Below, one piece after another: positions 1 through 10,820 of a DNA stretch of 64,000 bases. Both the position numbers and the translations under genes were made by a program. This stretch comes from Calliopum simillimum (lineage: Eukaryota > Arthropoda > Insecta > Diptera > Lauxaniidae). How positions within the stretch are numbered: the stretch's first letter is position 1; every line of letters begins with the position of its first letter. The stretch covers positions 19,097,187 through 19,161,186 of the forward strand of contig OX638368.1 of NCBI GenBank assembly GCA_951812925.1, read 5' to 3'. The notes under the pieces were generated by a model. It saw only the letters and a program-made list of their open reading frames with translations, searched no databases and was not told where the DNA came from.

Positions 1-812
1 ACATAAGTATGTATGTTAGTATGTATATCCAGGCAACAGAACTCAATTCAAAGTTATAAAGTTGAAAAGTTCATTTCTAGGCGCAACCCCAAAAGTGCTA
101 AAGTTCATAAAGTATACATACACAGATTTTCTATTTGCATTATAGAACTCTATTAATTTTTAAACTTAAATAACTTTAGATAACCAACATAAGAATACAT
201 ACATAGATGGCAATTTGAAAGTTTTCAAGACATTATCTGCAGACTCATATAAATAGAAAAGTACCTTAATGTGAACCCTACATTTGCTTTTTAATGTGAA
301 CATAAAAATACGCAAAACTTTAGCATAACTTTAGGCTTTAAAAAATACATAAGAAAATGTGACCCTTAATTGTAAAAGTTTATGTTTTTGCTAAAAAAGA
401 ACAAATTGGTAAAAGGCTGCAGGCATCGAATTCACAGTCTACTCTATGACTATTTTCGTTTTGATATTATTAAAATGGTTGGGGTCATAGTTTTAAGGAA
501 TTTTTTTAAAGGATTTAGTTTCCCTCCATTTGGAAGCGAAATATAAAAAAAAAAATAATCATACAAAAAGTTTAATTTTAAAACTGTTGATTCTTAATAT
601 TTTTTGCTACAAGAAAATGTTTTTTTTTTTTTTCGTTGCCAAAATAAACCGTCAGAAAAGACAATAATATTTACATATAAAGAAATTAGAATTTGATCAG
701 CTTCTTGATGTATTAAAAAAATTTTACTGTTATCAACTGGAACAATATTTACCTGTGATTCTATATTAGAAAAGTAAAGTATGTACATTGAATAAGTTTT
801 TATACAAAATAA
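1..812. other. AT-rich DNA, no recognisable feature
   Basis: AT-rich sequence with short homopolymer runs. The open frames are short and read through low-complexity DNA. I see no gene, RNA or repeat that I can support. Confidence 0.6.
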
Positions 813-1235
813 GTAGAATCGTCTAATGATAAAAATTTTACCACAAATGTATTAAATAATTTTGGCACTTTTTGGACAGTTTAAGTACTTTTTTTGCTAT
901 TTGGTACAAAATAGAAAAGCTCATTTATCATCTCTGGTACAATGACAAATGTGAAATGAAAAGAAAACAAAAAACATGAAGTCGGTGTCAGTCAGCTTTT
1001 TGTCTTTCTCTTTGTGCCGTATCATCTTTTCAGCTCTGTGTGACCGCGTATTGTTAAAATTGAAAAATTTGCATTTAATTTTACCTGGCTTAGTGGCAAA
1101 ATATTAAAATAAATTGAACTTTGTGCACATTTACACATAAATACCTTTCTAATTGTGTATAATACAAAGTCATGCTCTATTTCTAACATAGCAAAAAAGG
1201 TAGGACAAATTTTTGTCTTGCATATTAATTTATAC
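813..1235 (-). mobile_element. Helitron-like non-autonomous element, family H1, copy 1
   Basis: This is a diverged full-length copy of a roughly 425-bp dispersed family also seen at 13138, 17152, 21861, 29521 and 55271. The sense strand is minus: the 5' end (TC...TTAATATGCAAGACAAAA) is at the right. The 3' end (hairpin then CTAG, here decayed to CTAC on the sense strand) is at the left. It has no coding capacity, so it would depend on a replicase supplied elsewhere. The family call rests on the better-preserved copy at 13138-13567. Confidence 0.65.
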
Positions 1236-2225
1236 AAGTGAAAAGTAACAAAAGTACACTACAATTCCACTGTTATATTTCAATTGACAATAACATAGGC
1301 ACAAAAAAAAATTTATGAACTTTGGACAAAACAAAAGCAAGTACTATTACATGCTTTTCGATGGTTAATACCAATCAGAGTTAAACATTGCTGATATACT
1401 TGCAGGATTTCGAAATATCTTCAGGTCTGTTCAGTAATCCGTGTAGTTTCTATTACATTTCATTTCAAAAGTTTTTTGATGAAAATGGTGAGTCAAACGA
1501 TAAAAAGTATTTAGAATCTATTTTGTGGAGAATTACAGGTTCCACAAATATATTGATTTGTATTTACGAAAATGTAACTGTTTAGGAAATATTCGATAAA
1601 GTCAAGTTTTTCGACTTTTGCACTTTTTTAATAATGATTCCTTAACTGTTACTATTTCGTTTTGTAGAACCTGCAATTTTCTACAAGAGATTCTTCTACT
1701 TTTTATCGTTTGACCCACCGTTTTCATTACAAAGCCTCTTAAATCAAAATTAATTGAAATTACACGGATTTCTGTTCTGTTTCTGTTTATCTTCAAGTTT
1801 CAGAAACCGCAGTTTTCAGGTTTATCACGCAGTTCCTGGAAAAAGAGTCATTTTGGCATTAGGTAGTCATAATCTTCCTTAACAAACTATGCATTTAAAA
1901 CTTTTTAATTGGACCTTTCGGCTTTGCGAATTTTTTTGGCATCGGAAAAGAAGATGTATAATTCTCATGACTTTTTTTTATAAAAAAAGATGCATGTATT
2001 TCTCTTTAAAAGCACTAAGTATTTTGTCTTAAAATTTTTCAAAAATTTTAAATTCAATTCAGAAAGAAAATTTGTGACACTGAATTTAAAAAAAAAAAAA
2101 AAGATTTATGACATGACTAAAAACTGATTTTCTAAGTATGGATTATATAGAATTTATGTCAAATAATAACAGAATAATAATTAAGAGACAAATATATAAA
2201 CAAAAATAAAATTACAAATACTTAC
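1236..2225. other. AT-rich DNA, no recognisable gene
   Basis: Low-complexity AT-rich sequence with poly-A and poly-T runs. Short open frames on both strands show no recognisable domain. If the microexon at 2226 is real, this is the start of the intron downstream of it on the minus strand. Confidence 0.5.
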
Positions 2226-2264
2226 GTGGCTTCTGTTAGCAGGGAATCTACCAAGGATGGGGAT
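2226..2264 (-). CDS. Candidate 39-nt microexon of an unidentified host gene
   Basis: Read on the minus strand, a long pyrimidine-rich tract (complement of 2267-2300) ends in TTATTTAG. Thirty-nine bases follow, then a strong donor, GTAAGTATTT. The exon is clearly richer in G+C than its surroundings and its length is a multiple of three. Two of three frames are open: one reads SPSLVDSLLTEAT, another IPILGRFPANRSH; the third has stops. The gene and reading phase cannot be told from this window. No second exon was recognised, so neighbouring exons would lie outside the window or be unrecognised. A chance match of both splice signals around a small GC-richer patch is the main alternative. Confidence 0.5.
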
Positions 2265-2394
2265 CTAAATAATAAAGAAAACAAAAAAAAGAAACCAAAA
2301 TAAATAAATTAACTAAATCATAAAATATGCTAAAAATAATGAATGAAAAAATATTGAATTTATAATTTGAACCAAATTCATTGCATGAATATAT

Positions 2395-2645
2395 CTGTTA
2401 AGGCCAAATGTATGTATGTATTCTCCTTTAACCCCTAGGAGGAGCATAGGGCTCATATGAAACATCTCCATTTGTTGCGATCCCTCGCGCTGACTTTGAT
2501 CTCTAGCCACGACTTTCCCGATTCTTGGATTTCCTTTTCCAGCGACCTTTTCCAGTTGGTTTTGGGTCTACAGCGTCTTCTACTGCCTTGTGAATTCCAT
2601 TCAAGAGCCTGGCGACAAACCAGATGGCAATACCATATTCCATAA
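2395..2645 (-). pseudogene. Non-LTR retrotransposon (LINE) ORF2 C-terminal remnant
   Basis: On the minus strand the translation follows a familiar LINE C-terminal pattern: a basic RRRxRPKTNWKRS stretch, then EIQESGKSW, then the segment ending ARDRNKW and a cysteine motif ALCSS. These are the residues that follow the reverse transcriptase domain in many non-LTR elements. A stop codon sits between CFI and ALCSS, and the reverse transcriptase itself is missing, so this is a dead, 5'-truncated 3' end. It is GC-richer than its surroundings. The clade (RTE-, CR1- or L2-like) is not settled by so short a piece. It lies just upstream of the candidate microexon on the same strand, so it would be intronic. 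Confidence 0.7.
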
Positions 2646-3785
2646 ATACTCGCTAGCCGTTTTTACTAATGCAATATGAACCTTTATCATACTTTGTAAA
2701 GTACCATCAAGCATTTCAGATCATATGCCAAAACAGGAAGTAAGTTTTATATTGAATAAGGATAATAAATCCCAAAGGCCTAACTTTTATCGTTTTCATT
2801 TCTTTCCCATTTCATTTCATTTCATTTCATATAAAATCTCAAACTTATCCAATTTTAAGGCTTTATTTTACTCAGCGACTTATTCGACGTTTTTGCTAGC
2901 AGAAAATTTAATCGGCCTCTTTCTGCAGCAGTCAGAAAATTTACACATTTCCAATATCATTTGTGGACTTTTTGGTCGTTTAGTTTTTTAGCAAAATTAT
3001 TTTTAAACAGCTTTTTAACGAATTATTCGATAACTCGAGCCATTCAAATTATTCGAGGTGTTCCAGTCAAAGCATGGTCGAACAAGCCACTCCAGTACTT
3101 AAGCAATATTTAACTTAAACCTTTTGAGAATTATAAAATATGCGAAATCATAGTGCAAAACGATTGTTCTTTTGTCAATATTTTTTGAGTTAATAATTCG
3201 ATTTCGATAAAATTATTTACTAAGCTAGATTTTAAGCGCTAGATTTTTAAATTTTTAGTTTCAAGATTATAACATTTTTTATTTTTACAATAAATGTAAT
3301 AAACTCCCATTTTTTTCATGAAACCCATCAAGAGCTGTTTTTAAATAAAATTTTTGACTTACGAACATTTTACAATATTTTTTGACAAAACTTCAATAAA
3401 TCACGTAAGTGGGTAATTACCTGAAAAGAAAAGAATGAAAGCAAAATAACTATTAGTGATATTTCAAAAAATTTATAATTTAAAAATTCATTAAAATTGT
3501 GCTTAATAGAAAAATACAATAGATATTACAAAAGTAGCATAGTTAAATATTTATCAAGAACATACTGAGAGAAATTCAAGCTTCTCAATGTTTTTTAATA
3601 CCATTTCATATGGTTTATTTTCGTACTATTCGATACTAACAATTTTTTATCAGTTTTCCGTGACTTTGCAGCTTTTTTAACTTTATTTATTTCTATTCGA
3701 AACTACACAACCTATTCTATTTATTGGTGTTTGAAACTATTAAAATATTGTCTATTTTTAACAGCTTTTGCGTTGTATGTATATA
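2646..3785. other. AT-rich DNA with a short CATTT run
   Basis: AT-rich sequence. A short tandem run of CATTT occurs around 2812-2833. I see no supported gene or repeat family otherwise. Confidence 0.5.
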
Positions 3786-3843
3786 TTTCTCGTTTTTACT
3801 ATACTATACTACACTATACTACACTACACAACACTACACTATC
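3786..3843. repeat. ACTATACTAC-type microsatellite
   Basis: Short imperfect run of CTATACTACA and CACTACACAA units. It resembles the longer TATAC array at 5386. Confidence 0.8.
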
Positions 3844-3904
3844 TTCTCTTCTTATACGAGCTAAAATTGTATGTTTGTTTCTTTGTACTTATTTCTGTGC
3901 CAAT

Positions 3905-5150
3905 ATTTTTTCTCGAAAACGGCTACAGCGATTTCAATGAAACTTGGAATAGTGTTAGATATTAGCAAACAATGAATAATGAGCTAGGTTTGATTTTTAT
4001 AAATGCTCACAAGAGGGCGTGGCACTGCACTAAATTTTAAATTTGATTTAGTCATAACTCGTAAACTATACAAGGTATTTTGATGAAATTCGGTCAGCGG
4101 GTACGGCTTAATATTGCCTTGTTACAGACTAAAAGTAGGCGGGATCGAAGAAGTGCCACGCCCACTTTTTAACCCTTGAAAATTTTGATTCAATATTACT
4201 CGAAAACGACTCCAACAATTTTTATGAAAATTTAGGAGATATTACCTCTAAAAACAAGGATTCATATGTGATACGCCGTTATATTGGGAAAACTCGTTGA
4301 AGGGCGTGGCACCGCCCACAAAAATATAAAACGGTATAAAAAGAAAACTAATGAAGCAAACATTCTAAAATTAACTGTGAGGAGCCTAATTGCAATAGGA
4401 CATCTCTGATTTGAAAGTGGGCGAAATGTCGCCATTGCGCGTGGAACCTCCCATACAAGCAAAATACGTTAAATGCTATTTCTCGCAAATGTTACAAGAT
4501 ATTTTTATGAAATTTGGTATGTAGGTACTACATATCAATGCCTTGTAATAACCGAAAAGTGGGCGGGATCGAAGAAGTGCCACGCCCCTTTTTTAACCAT
4601 TGAAAATTTTGATTCAATATTACTCGAAAACGACTTCAACAATTTTAATGAAAATTTCAAAGATTTTACCCCTGAAAACAGGTATCAATATGTGATGTGC
4701 TGTTATATTAGGAAAACTCGTTGGAGGGCGTGGCACCGCACACAAAAATATAATACGCTATAAAAAGAAAACTACTTAAGCAATCTTTCTGAATTTAACT
4801 ATAGGGAATCTACTTTTTATTAGGCACCTACGACCTGAAAGTGGGCAAAATATCACCGGTGCGCGTGGAACCTCCCATACAAGTAAAACAAATTAAATGC
4901 TATTTCTCGCAAATGGTACAACATATTTTGATGAAATTTGGTATGCGGATCTGGATTACAAGTATCTAAAGCATAACGAAAAGTGGGCTTTGTTCAATAA
5001 TGGTAAGGCCCACTTTTTACCAAAATAAAAATTTTAGTTAATAACTCATGCACAAAAAAAAATTTAATGAACTTTCCGAGGCATGATGGTAAGATATTTC
5101 AGCCCCCATACAATAGGCGAAATATTTTGGGTGCGTGGCATATCCCATTT
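3905..5150. repeat. Tandem array of a ~425-bp repeat with GC-rich palindromic boxes
   Basis: The same blocks recur about 425 bp apart. Examples are CTCGAAAACGACT at 4199 and 4624, GTGGGCGGGATCGAAGAAGT followed by GCCACGCCC near 4137 and 4560, and GGGCGTGGCACCGC near 4302 and 4726. A third, more diverged unit runs to about 5150. Phrases such as ATGAAATTTGGTAT link it in style to the repeats at 9585, 45256, 52420 and 55390. It is probably the internal tandem part of a non-autonomous transposon whose ends I could not define. No coding potential. Confidence 0.8.
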
Positions 5151-5385
5151 ATTTATTTTAGGTCATTCTAATTCTCTTAAAAAATTTGGAGTTCTTGATA
5201 TTTTTCTATACCATTCGATATTTTCCGAGTTTTTTTTTATTATTTTTCTCATCGGTTAATTTATCATTTTGAAAGCTTTGGAGGTGAAAAGGTACGAATT
5301 TCATTGAAAAAAATAGCTATGAATAAAAACATCGACTAAAATGATAAGATAAGATTGTTGACCGAGCAGGGATCGGTCTCCAGGT

Positions 5386-5522
5386 ACTACTATACTATGC
5401 TATACTATACTATACTATACTATGCTATACTATGCTATACTATACTATGCTATGCTATACTATACTATACTATACTATACTATACTATACTATACTATAC
5501 TATACTATACTATACTATACTA
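5386..5522. repeat. (TATAC)n microsatellite
   Basis: About 135 bases of nearly pure TATAC pentamer with occasional TATGC variants. The open frame across it (repeating tyrosine, threonine and isoleucine) is an artefact of the repeat. Confidence 0.95.
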
Positions 5523-5948
5523 TTCATTTTACCGTTGAAATATTTGTTAGAAATGCGTCTATATTTTATTAGGCTCAAGATACAGTGGCTCACAGCTTAT
5601 TCGTGCAGTAATTTTTTTTTAACTTTAAAACACTGTATCTTTAAAACTAATACATATACTTATAATCAAATTTTAAATGCAGGCTTAGACGGGAATGTCT
5701 ATTGTTCAAAATAAGTAAAAGAAAATTTGATTCCGAGACGCTTAAGGCGGAAAAGACCGATTGAGCAGGTGAGATTGAAGTATCAGCTTATTTCGTGCAG
5801 ATGCTTATTTTCCCTTTGGAGCCATCGTTTCGCATTATTTAATGAGAATTTCTTTTTCTATGTTCTCTGTGTAGTATTCTCAACCAGATGCAGCCAATTT
5901 TTAGTTTGATCGTGTACATGTGAGGGTAAAAAAGTGAATTTTGCAGAA

Positions 5949-6478
5949 ATGGGTCGTCCAGCAACGAAAATCGGTGATACTCCATTTTAAGAACGGCCAA
6001 TCTATGCGCTAATCTTCTTAATATGTTAGTTTGGGTCCCACCTACAATGCAAAGCACAATTGAAAGCTTCGTTCATGCAAATCGGGTCCAAAATTAGGCT
6101 TAAAGTGCGTCAAACAACAATTTTAGTCCCGCTGACGATTCATTAATGGTCCACAAAATCAATAGAAACCCAAATTATTGGCTCCAAAAAGCGTCTGGGA
6201 TATAAATCAAGAACTAAGTAACTCGTACAGTGCAAAAACTGGCGGCTGCATGTCCCGAGACCACAATTTTAAAGCCTAAGTAGCCCTTCATAAACAAAAA
6301 AAGCCAGAATAGCCTACATTATTTTTGATATTGAGCTCAGTATTAGCACGCCCACAAAGATTAGGACGTTTAAAGCAACGTCATAATTATGGACGAGTCT
6401 AAACTTAACATATTTGAACCTGATGACATGACATACTTATGGCGGAAACGTAATATTGAGCCGAATCGCAAAACCAAG
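5949..6478 (+). pseudogene. Tc1-like transposase remnant, left copy
   Basis: Starting at an ATG (MGRPATKIGDTPF...), the frame is soon broken by stops, but piecewise translation follows a Tc1-like transposase. Visible parts are KNGQSMR (helix-turn-helix region), QSTIESFVHANRV, INRNP and an SRDHNFKA segment. Last comes the catalytic-core start DESKLNIFEPDDMTYLWRKR, which holds the first catalytic aspartate of the DDE/D triad. The remaining catalytic residues are absent because the copy ends where the inverted copy begins. Several stops and frame changes make it non-functional. Confidence 0.8.
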
Positions 6479-6489
6479 TAGACTTTTTT

Positions 6490-6848
6490 GATTTTTTTTT
6501 TGCTTATGAAGGACTACTTGGGCTTTGAAGCTGTGGTCTCGGGACACGCAGCCGCCAGTTTTTGCACTGTGCGAGTTACTTAGTTCTTGATGTATATCCC
6601 AGACGGTTTTTGGAGCCAATAATTTGGGTTTCTATTGATTTTGTGGACCATAAATGAATCGTCAGCTGGATTAAAATTGTTGTTTGACGCACTTTCACCC
6701 AAATTTTGGACCTGATTTGCATGAACGAAGCTTTCAATTGTGCTTTGCATTGTAGGTGGGACTCAAACTAACATATTAAGAAGATTAGCGCATATATTGG
6801 CCGTTCTTAAAATGGGGTATCACCGATTTTCGTTGCTGGATGACCCAT
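6490..6848 (-). pseudogene. Tc1-like transposase remnant, right (inverted) copy
   Basis: This is the mirror copy of the left arm: the minus strand reads the same N-terminal region, including TVWDIHQELSNS and SRDHSFKAQVVLHKQKK. It lacks the DESKLNIF catalytic segment kept by the left copy and so is shorter. It is nearly the complement of 5949-6300, with scattered differences showing that the copies have diverged since duplication or came from different element copies. Confidence 0.75.
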
Positions 6849-7203
6849 TTCTGCAAAATTCACTTTTTTACCCTCACATGTACACGATCAAACTAAAAAT
6901 TGGCTGCATCTGGTTGAGAATACCAAACAGAGAACATAGAAAAAGAAATTCTCATTAAATAACGGGAAACGCTGGCTCCAAAGGGAAAATAAGCATCTGC
7001 ACGAAATAAGCTGTGACTTCAATTTCACCTGCTCAATCGGTCTTTTCCGCCTTGAGCATCTCGGAATCAAATTTTGTGGATTTTTTTTTTTACTTAGTAT
7101 GAACAATAGACATGCCCGTGATGATATTTGTATTAGTTTTAAAGATACAGTGTTTTAAAGTTCAAAAATAATTACTGCACGAAATAAGCTGTGAGCTACT
7201 GTA

Positions 7204-9584
7204 TATTTAATTTAATACTTTTTAAAATATTTCTAATGGAGAAATCGAAATGCTTTCCGAGGAAAAGTTTAATGATTTTTCACGAGCTTTAATTTTCTGA
7301 CATTAGCGTTTTACATTAGGGTGGTAGGAACTTAGATCTGGTGGATCATTACTAGAACGGGGCACTTGATGTCAATAACTTCTGTGACAAAATAAGCGGT
7401 CGAGACATAAATATTGATATATAATGCTTTAATATCGGACTGTAAAACGCCGAAGATATGATAAAAAATGTTAATTGGCGACCTCTACGTTCGATTAAGG
7501 AAAAATAAAAAATAATTTCGAAATAGCATTGCAAAAATGCTTCGGGTTCGCTTGTGTACGATGGGCTTTTTTTATGGTACGGTGTAACCTCCAGACAAGC
7601 TCCAAAGCGAGCCAGTTCAATGTTTCTATAAACTTTTAGCGATATACCACTTCGTTCTTTTTTTTTACAAAATGTTAAAAAAAAGCTTTTTTAATTGGAT
7701 CACTACTGCTATTTTTTATGAACTTTATTTTTGTTGTCATAAACTCGTTTAGTGACAAAAGCAGATAAATTACAATGTGACATTTCTGAAAATTATGACC
7801 AACTTACTGACATAAAACAAGAAAAGATAAAATACGCCCAAAACTCATAAAACTGAAGATAAAAAAACAACACAAAGTGATTGAATTTCAATAAAGTGAA
7901 ATAAAAAACGAACAAAATCTCGTTAGTAACCAATAAACGCACATGTACGAGGAAACACTAGCGGTAAGAAGTCAAACTAGCAGCAAATGGCATGGTAACA
8001 TGGCTAAAAAGGAATAACGCAACGCAAAAAAAAAACATGAAATTGCATAGTACTCCCCTGTACGTAGTATAATGGAGTGGGGTGGGGCGCAAATCGAAGA
8101 GCCTTGACCCAAACTGTGGCATAAAAATCAAGTTTCCCTAGAAACCAAACAACAGTTAGAGAAAAACGCTGAAAAAAATATGGGAAAATAGGCGAACAAA
8201 TAAAGGAAAACATGAGCAGCCAAGAAGGACGTTGTTAGAGAATGTGGGGAAATAACTACTTGACGTTATAATTGCAGGCTCAGCCTATGTATGAGCTAAA
8301 AACAACAAAAACAAAGAGGTCACCAAAGTGGCAATGAAACATAAAACAGAAACGATAAAAGAAAATAAACTCAGGTAATTTGCTAACAACAGAACGTTGT
8401 TATGTCAAAAGTCAGTGGTTCTTAAGCGTTTTTTCAAAAATCATAAAGGGATAAAAAAACTACTTCAAATGATGTTCATATTTGCATGCAAAAAGTTTCA
8501 GAGACCATTAGAAAGAGCAAAAAGCATCTGATAGCAAAAACAACAGCGAAATACCACATACTTACTCTGCTCATAACGAGCCATAAGTACTTGGAAAGAG
8601 TATTACCTTTAACTTTATCAGGGATTAAATGTCCTGCGCCTGTTCTAACAGTAAAACGCGAATAATCTGTTCGTAAATGCCATTTTTGCAATACATGGTA
8701 TAATGGAAAGTTACACTACCAACTTTGACAAAATTTCATATTTGCAGAAAATTCACAAATTTTTTGAAATTTTTTTTGTATATTCTACGGCTTCTTGCCG
8801 AAATTTTTAGGAAATTCTTTTTCATAATATTAAACCACTTTGGCAGTAAAGGATTTTGAAAGTTTTACTTTGGTTGTATCACACAAGTTTTTCCAAATTT
8901 GCCAAATTTTCATTTAAATTTTATTTTGAAACATTGGCTTTGTGATATTTATCTAAAAATGTCGAAATGTGTTCCCGGAATAGGATAAATGGATGTACCT
9001 TGAGCGTCACTCAAACTACTTGGTAAGCAAAACTTTTAACCTTAGTTTGGCTCAAAGGAATAAAAGAAGAACTACAGAGGCATGCCCATATTACTTTGGA
9101 CAACCCTATTTAGACAAAAAACCTTTCTCACTTGCCTAGGTTGACCTTTTTCTTGTAGGCCCAATCTGGAACAGGAAAAAATTTATTTGATACAGGTGGG
9201 GCAAAAATCATAGTCCACAATATATGGTCCATGATCTTTTCTTTATGGTCACTAGCACTTCGCGGTGTGAGTTGCTGCACCTTCTCTTGAACAAAAGGCG
9301 GGGCATTTCTAATTAAATTATACCAAAGAATGTTAATTGTCTCATCTAAGTATGTGGGTTAATTAGTTTCAGAGATGCAACATTTTTTTAAGGGCGTGGT
9401 ACCGCCCATTTTTCCCTTGGACTGACATTATTTGTGCCGAAACTCTTAACACATATACCAAATCTCATCCATGTCCGTTAAATATTTTCAGTGATATGAT
9501 ATGCTTTTTTTGGAAACACGAAAAAACGAATTACCCAAGAGGGGACCCTTGGGTGAAAAAAAATATTTTCAACTTAAATGTCGT
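7204..9584. other. AT-rich DNA with one isolated GC-rich box
   Basis: I see no recognisable gene. Around 9062-9312 the minus strand holds an open stretch of about 59 codons in GC-richer sequence that I could not assign to any family. At 9392-9412 there is an isolated GGGCGTGGTACCGCCC box like those in the tandem repeats at 3905, 9585 and 52420, suggesting a decayed relative. A GGGGACCCTTGGGTGAA copy at 9540 matches the repeats near 10560 and 10670. Confidence 0.5.
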
Positions 9585-10437
9585 AGCCCAGGGTACGAGT
9601 ATATTCACTTTGTCCTTCCGTTTGTAACGCAGAGAGGTGGGAGGTTAGAAAAGTATATACATTCTTGATCAGCGTCACCTCCTGAGTCGATATAGCCATG
9701 TCCGTCTGTCTGGCTGGCTGGCTGTGTGTGGAAATACATTTTTTGGGAAAACTGAGCAACATAATTCAATGAAATTTGGTACTTTGCCTCCGTCGTAAAA
9801 GTTAGCTCGGGGGATTGAAAATGAGCGAAATCGCTCAACGGACACGCCTGCCGCCCATAAAAAAAATATATTTAAAATGCAATAATAATAGCATTATTTG
9901 CAATAACAGAAGCAAAATACACATAAATACTAGGGAGAGTAAGTATAAGCTCTAAGTAAAAACTAGGTGCATTCGGACTAGAGGGCGTGGCACCTCCCAT
10001 ATAAACAAAAGTTTCAAAATGTTATACGGAAAGCGTTTTTTGAGATAACCGAACCAAATTACACTCAAACACTCGGAACTATAAATGCGAGCTATAGGCA
10101 AGATCGAGGTAAACTCGGACAAGAAGGCGTGGCACCTCCCATATAAGCAAAAGTTTCAAAATTATATAATGAAAGTGTTTTTTGAGATAATCCAATCAAA
10201 TTTCACTCAAACAATAAGAACATTAATTGCAAACTCTGAGCTAAAAGTAGGCGAAGTAGGATTAGAGGGCGTGGCACCTCCCTTATAAGCGAAAGTTTCA
10301 AAATGCTATACTGAAAGATTTTATTAAGAAAATCTAACCGAATTTTACGCAAACACTCAGAACAGTAAATGCAAGCTCTACGCAAAATCAAGGTAAGCTC
10401 GGAGGCGAGGGCGTGGCACTTCCCATATAAGCAATTT
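9585..10437 (+). mobile_element. Dispersed TATACCC-type repeat, copy a, with internal 141-bp tandem units
   Basis: The head includes CTTTGTCCTTCCGTTTGTAA, TTGATCAGCGTCACCTCCTG and GTCCGTCTGTCTGGCTGGCT, then a GGACACGCCTGCCGCCCATA block. Four tandem units follow, each with GGCGTGGCACCTCCCATATA; their boxes start near 9983, 10124, 10265 and 10406, a spacing of about 141 bases. Related copies occur at 45256, 55390 and (minus) 59495. The best-preserved outer end, seen at 59925, is TATACCCTACACCCACC. From memory, similar heads are widespread in Drosophila dispersed repeats and may belong to a Helitron-related or DINE-1-type group, but I cannot prove the class. No coding capacity. Confidence 0.75.
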
Positions 10438-10534
10438 GTTCTTATACTCTCCTAATAATACACTTGAAATGCAGTGTAGGGTATTAAGTTTTTGGCCAGG
10501 CCAAAGATACCACCCTTACTAGTTTTTTTTTTGT

Positions 10535-10818
10535 TTTTTAATTTTTGGTTCCGACTTCCTAGGGGGGACCCTTGGGTGAACAACTTTTTTTTTTACTAAA
10601 ACGTTGTAAAAGTCATGAAACGTGTTAAAAACAAAAAAAAAACAAAAAAAAATTTTTGGTTCCGGCATCTTAGGGGGACCCTTGGGTGAAAAAAAAACCG
10701 AAAAAACTAATGATGCACAAGCACGCGTACCCAAAAACCTGTAAATATAAATTTTCACGGTGATCGGTTGAGCCGTTTGGGAGTCTATAAGGAACATACA
10801 GACATACACACATTCATT
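10535..10818 (+). repeat. Duplicated GGGGGACCCTTGGGTGAA block and possible retroelement tail
   Basis: Two copies of a block reading TTTTTGGTTCCG...GGGGGACCCTTGGGTGAA lie about 112 bases apart (near 10542 and 10654), with a third partial copy at 9535. The following sequence (GTGATCGGTTGAGCCGTTTG, then AGTCTATAAGGAACATACAG) resembles 3' tails I associate with insect non-LTR or related elements. The assignment is from memory and uncertain. Confidence 0.5.
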
Positions 10819-10820
10819 TT

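Larger units (their letters stand above)
5583..7201. mobile_element. Palindromic Tc1-like element: two truncated copies in inverted orientation
   Basis: Both ends carry the same terminal sequence, CAGTGGCTCACAGCTTAT at the left and its inverse (with CAGTAGCTC) at the right, each flanked by TA, the Tc1/mariner target dinucleotide. A second internal copy of the AGCTTATTTCGTGCAG motif lies about 200 bases inside each end (near 5787 and 7000), which is the IR/DR arrangement known from several Tc1-like elements. The two arms pair over roughly 720 bases (5583-6305 with 6490-7201). The left copy alone continues through 6306-6478. Both arms hold decayed N-terminal halves of the same transposase gene. 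The structure could fold into a long hairpin. Confidence 0.85.

Noticed and set aside
5355..5714. 119-codon open frame on the plus strand
   Set aside because: Most of it is the TATAC microsatellite; the rest runs into the Tc1-like end.
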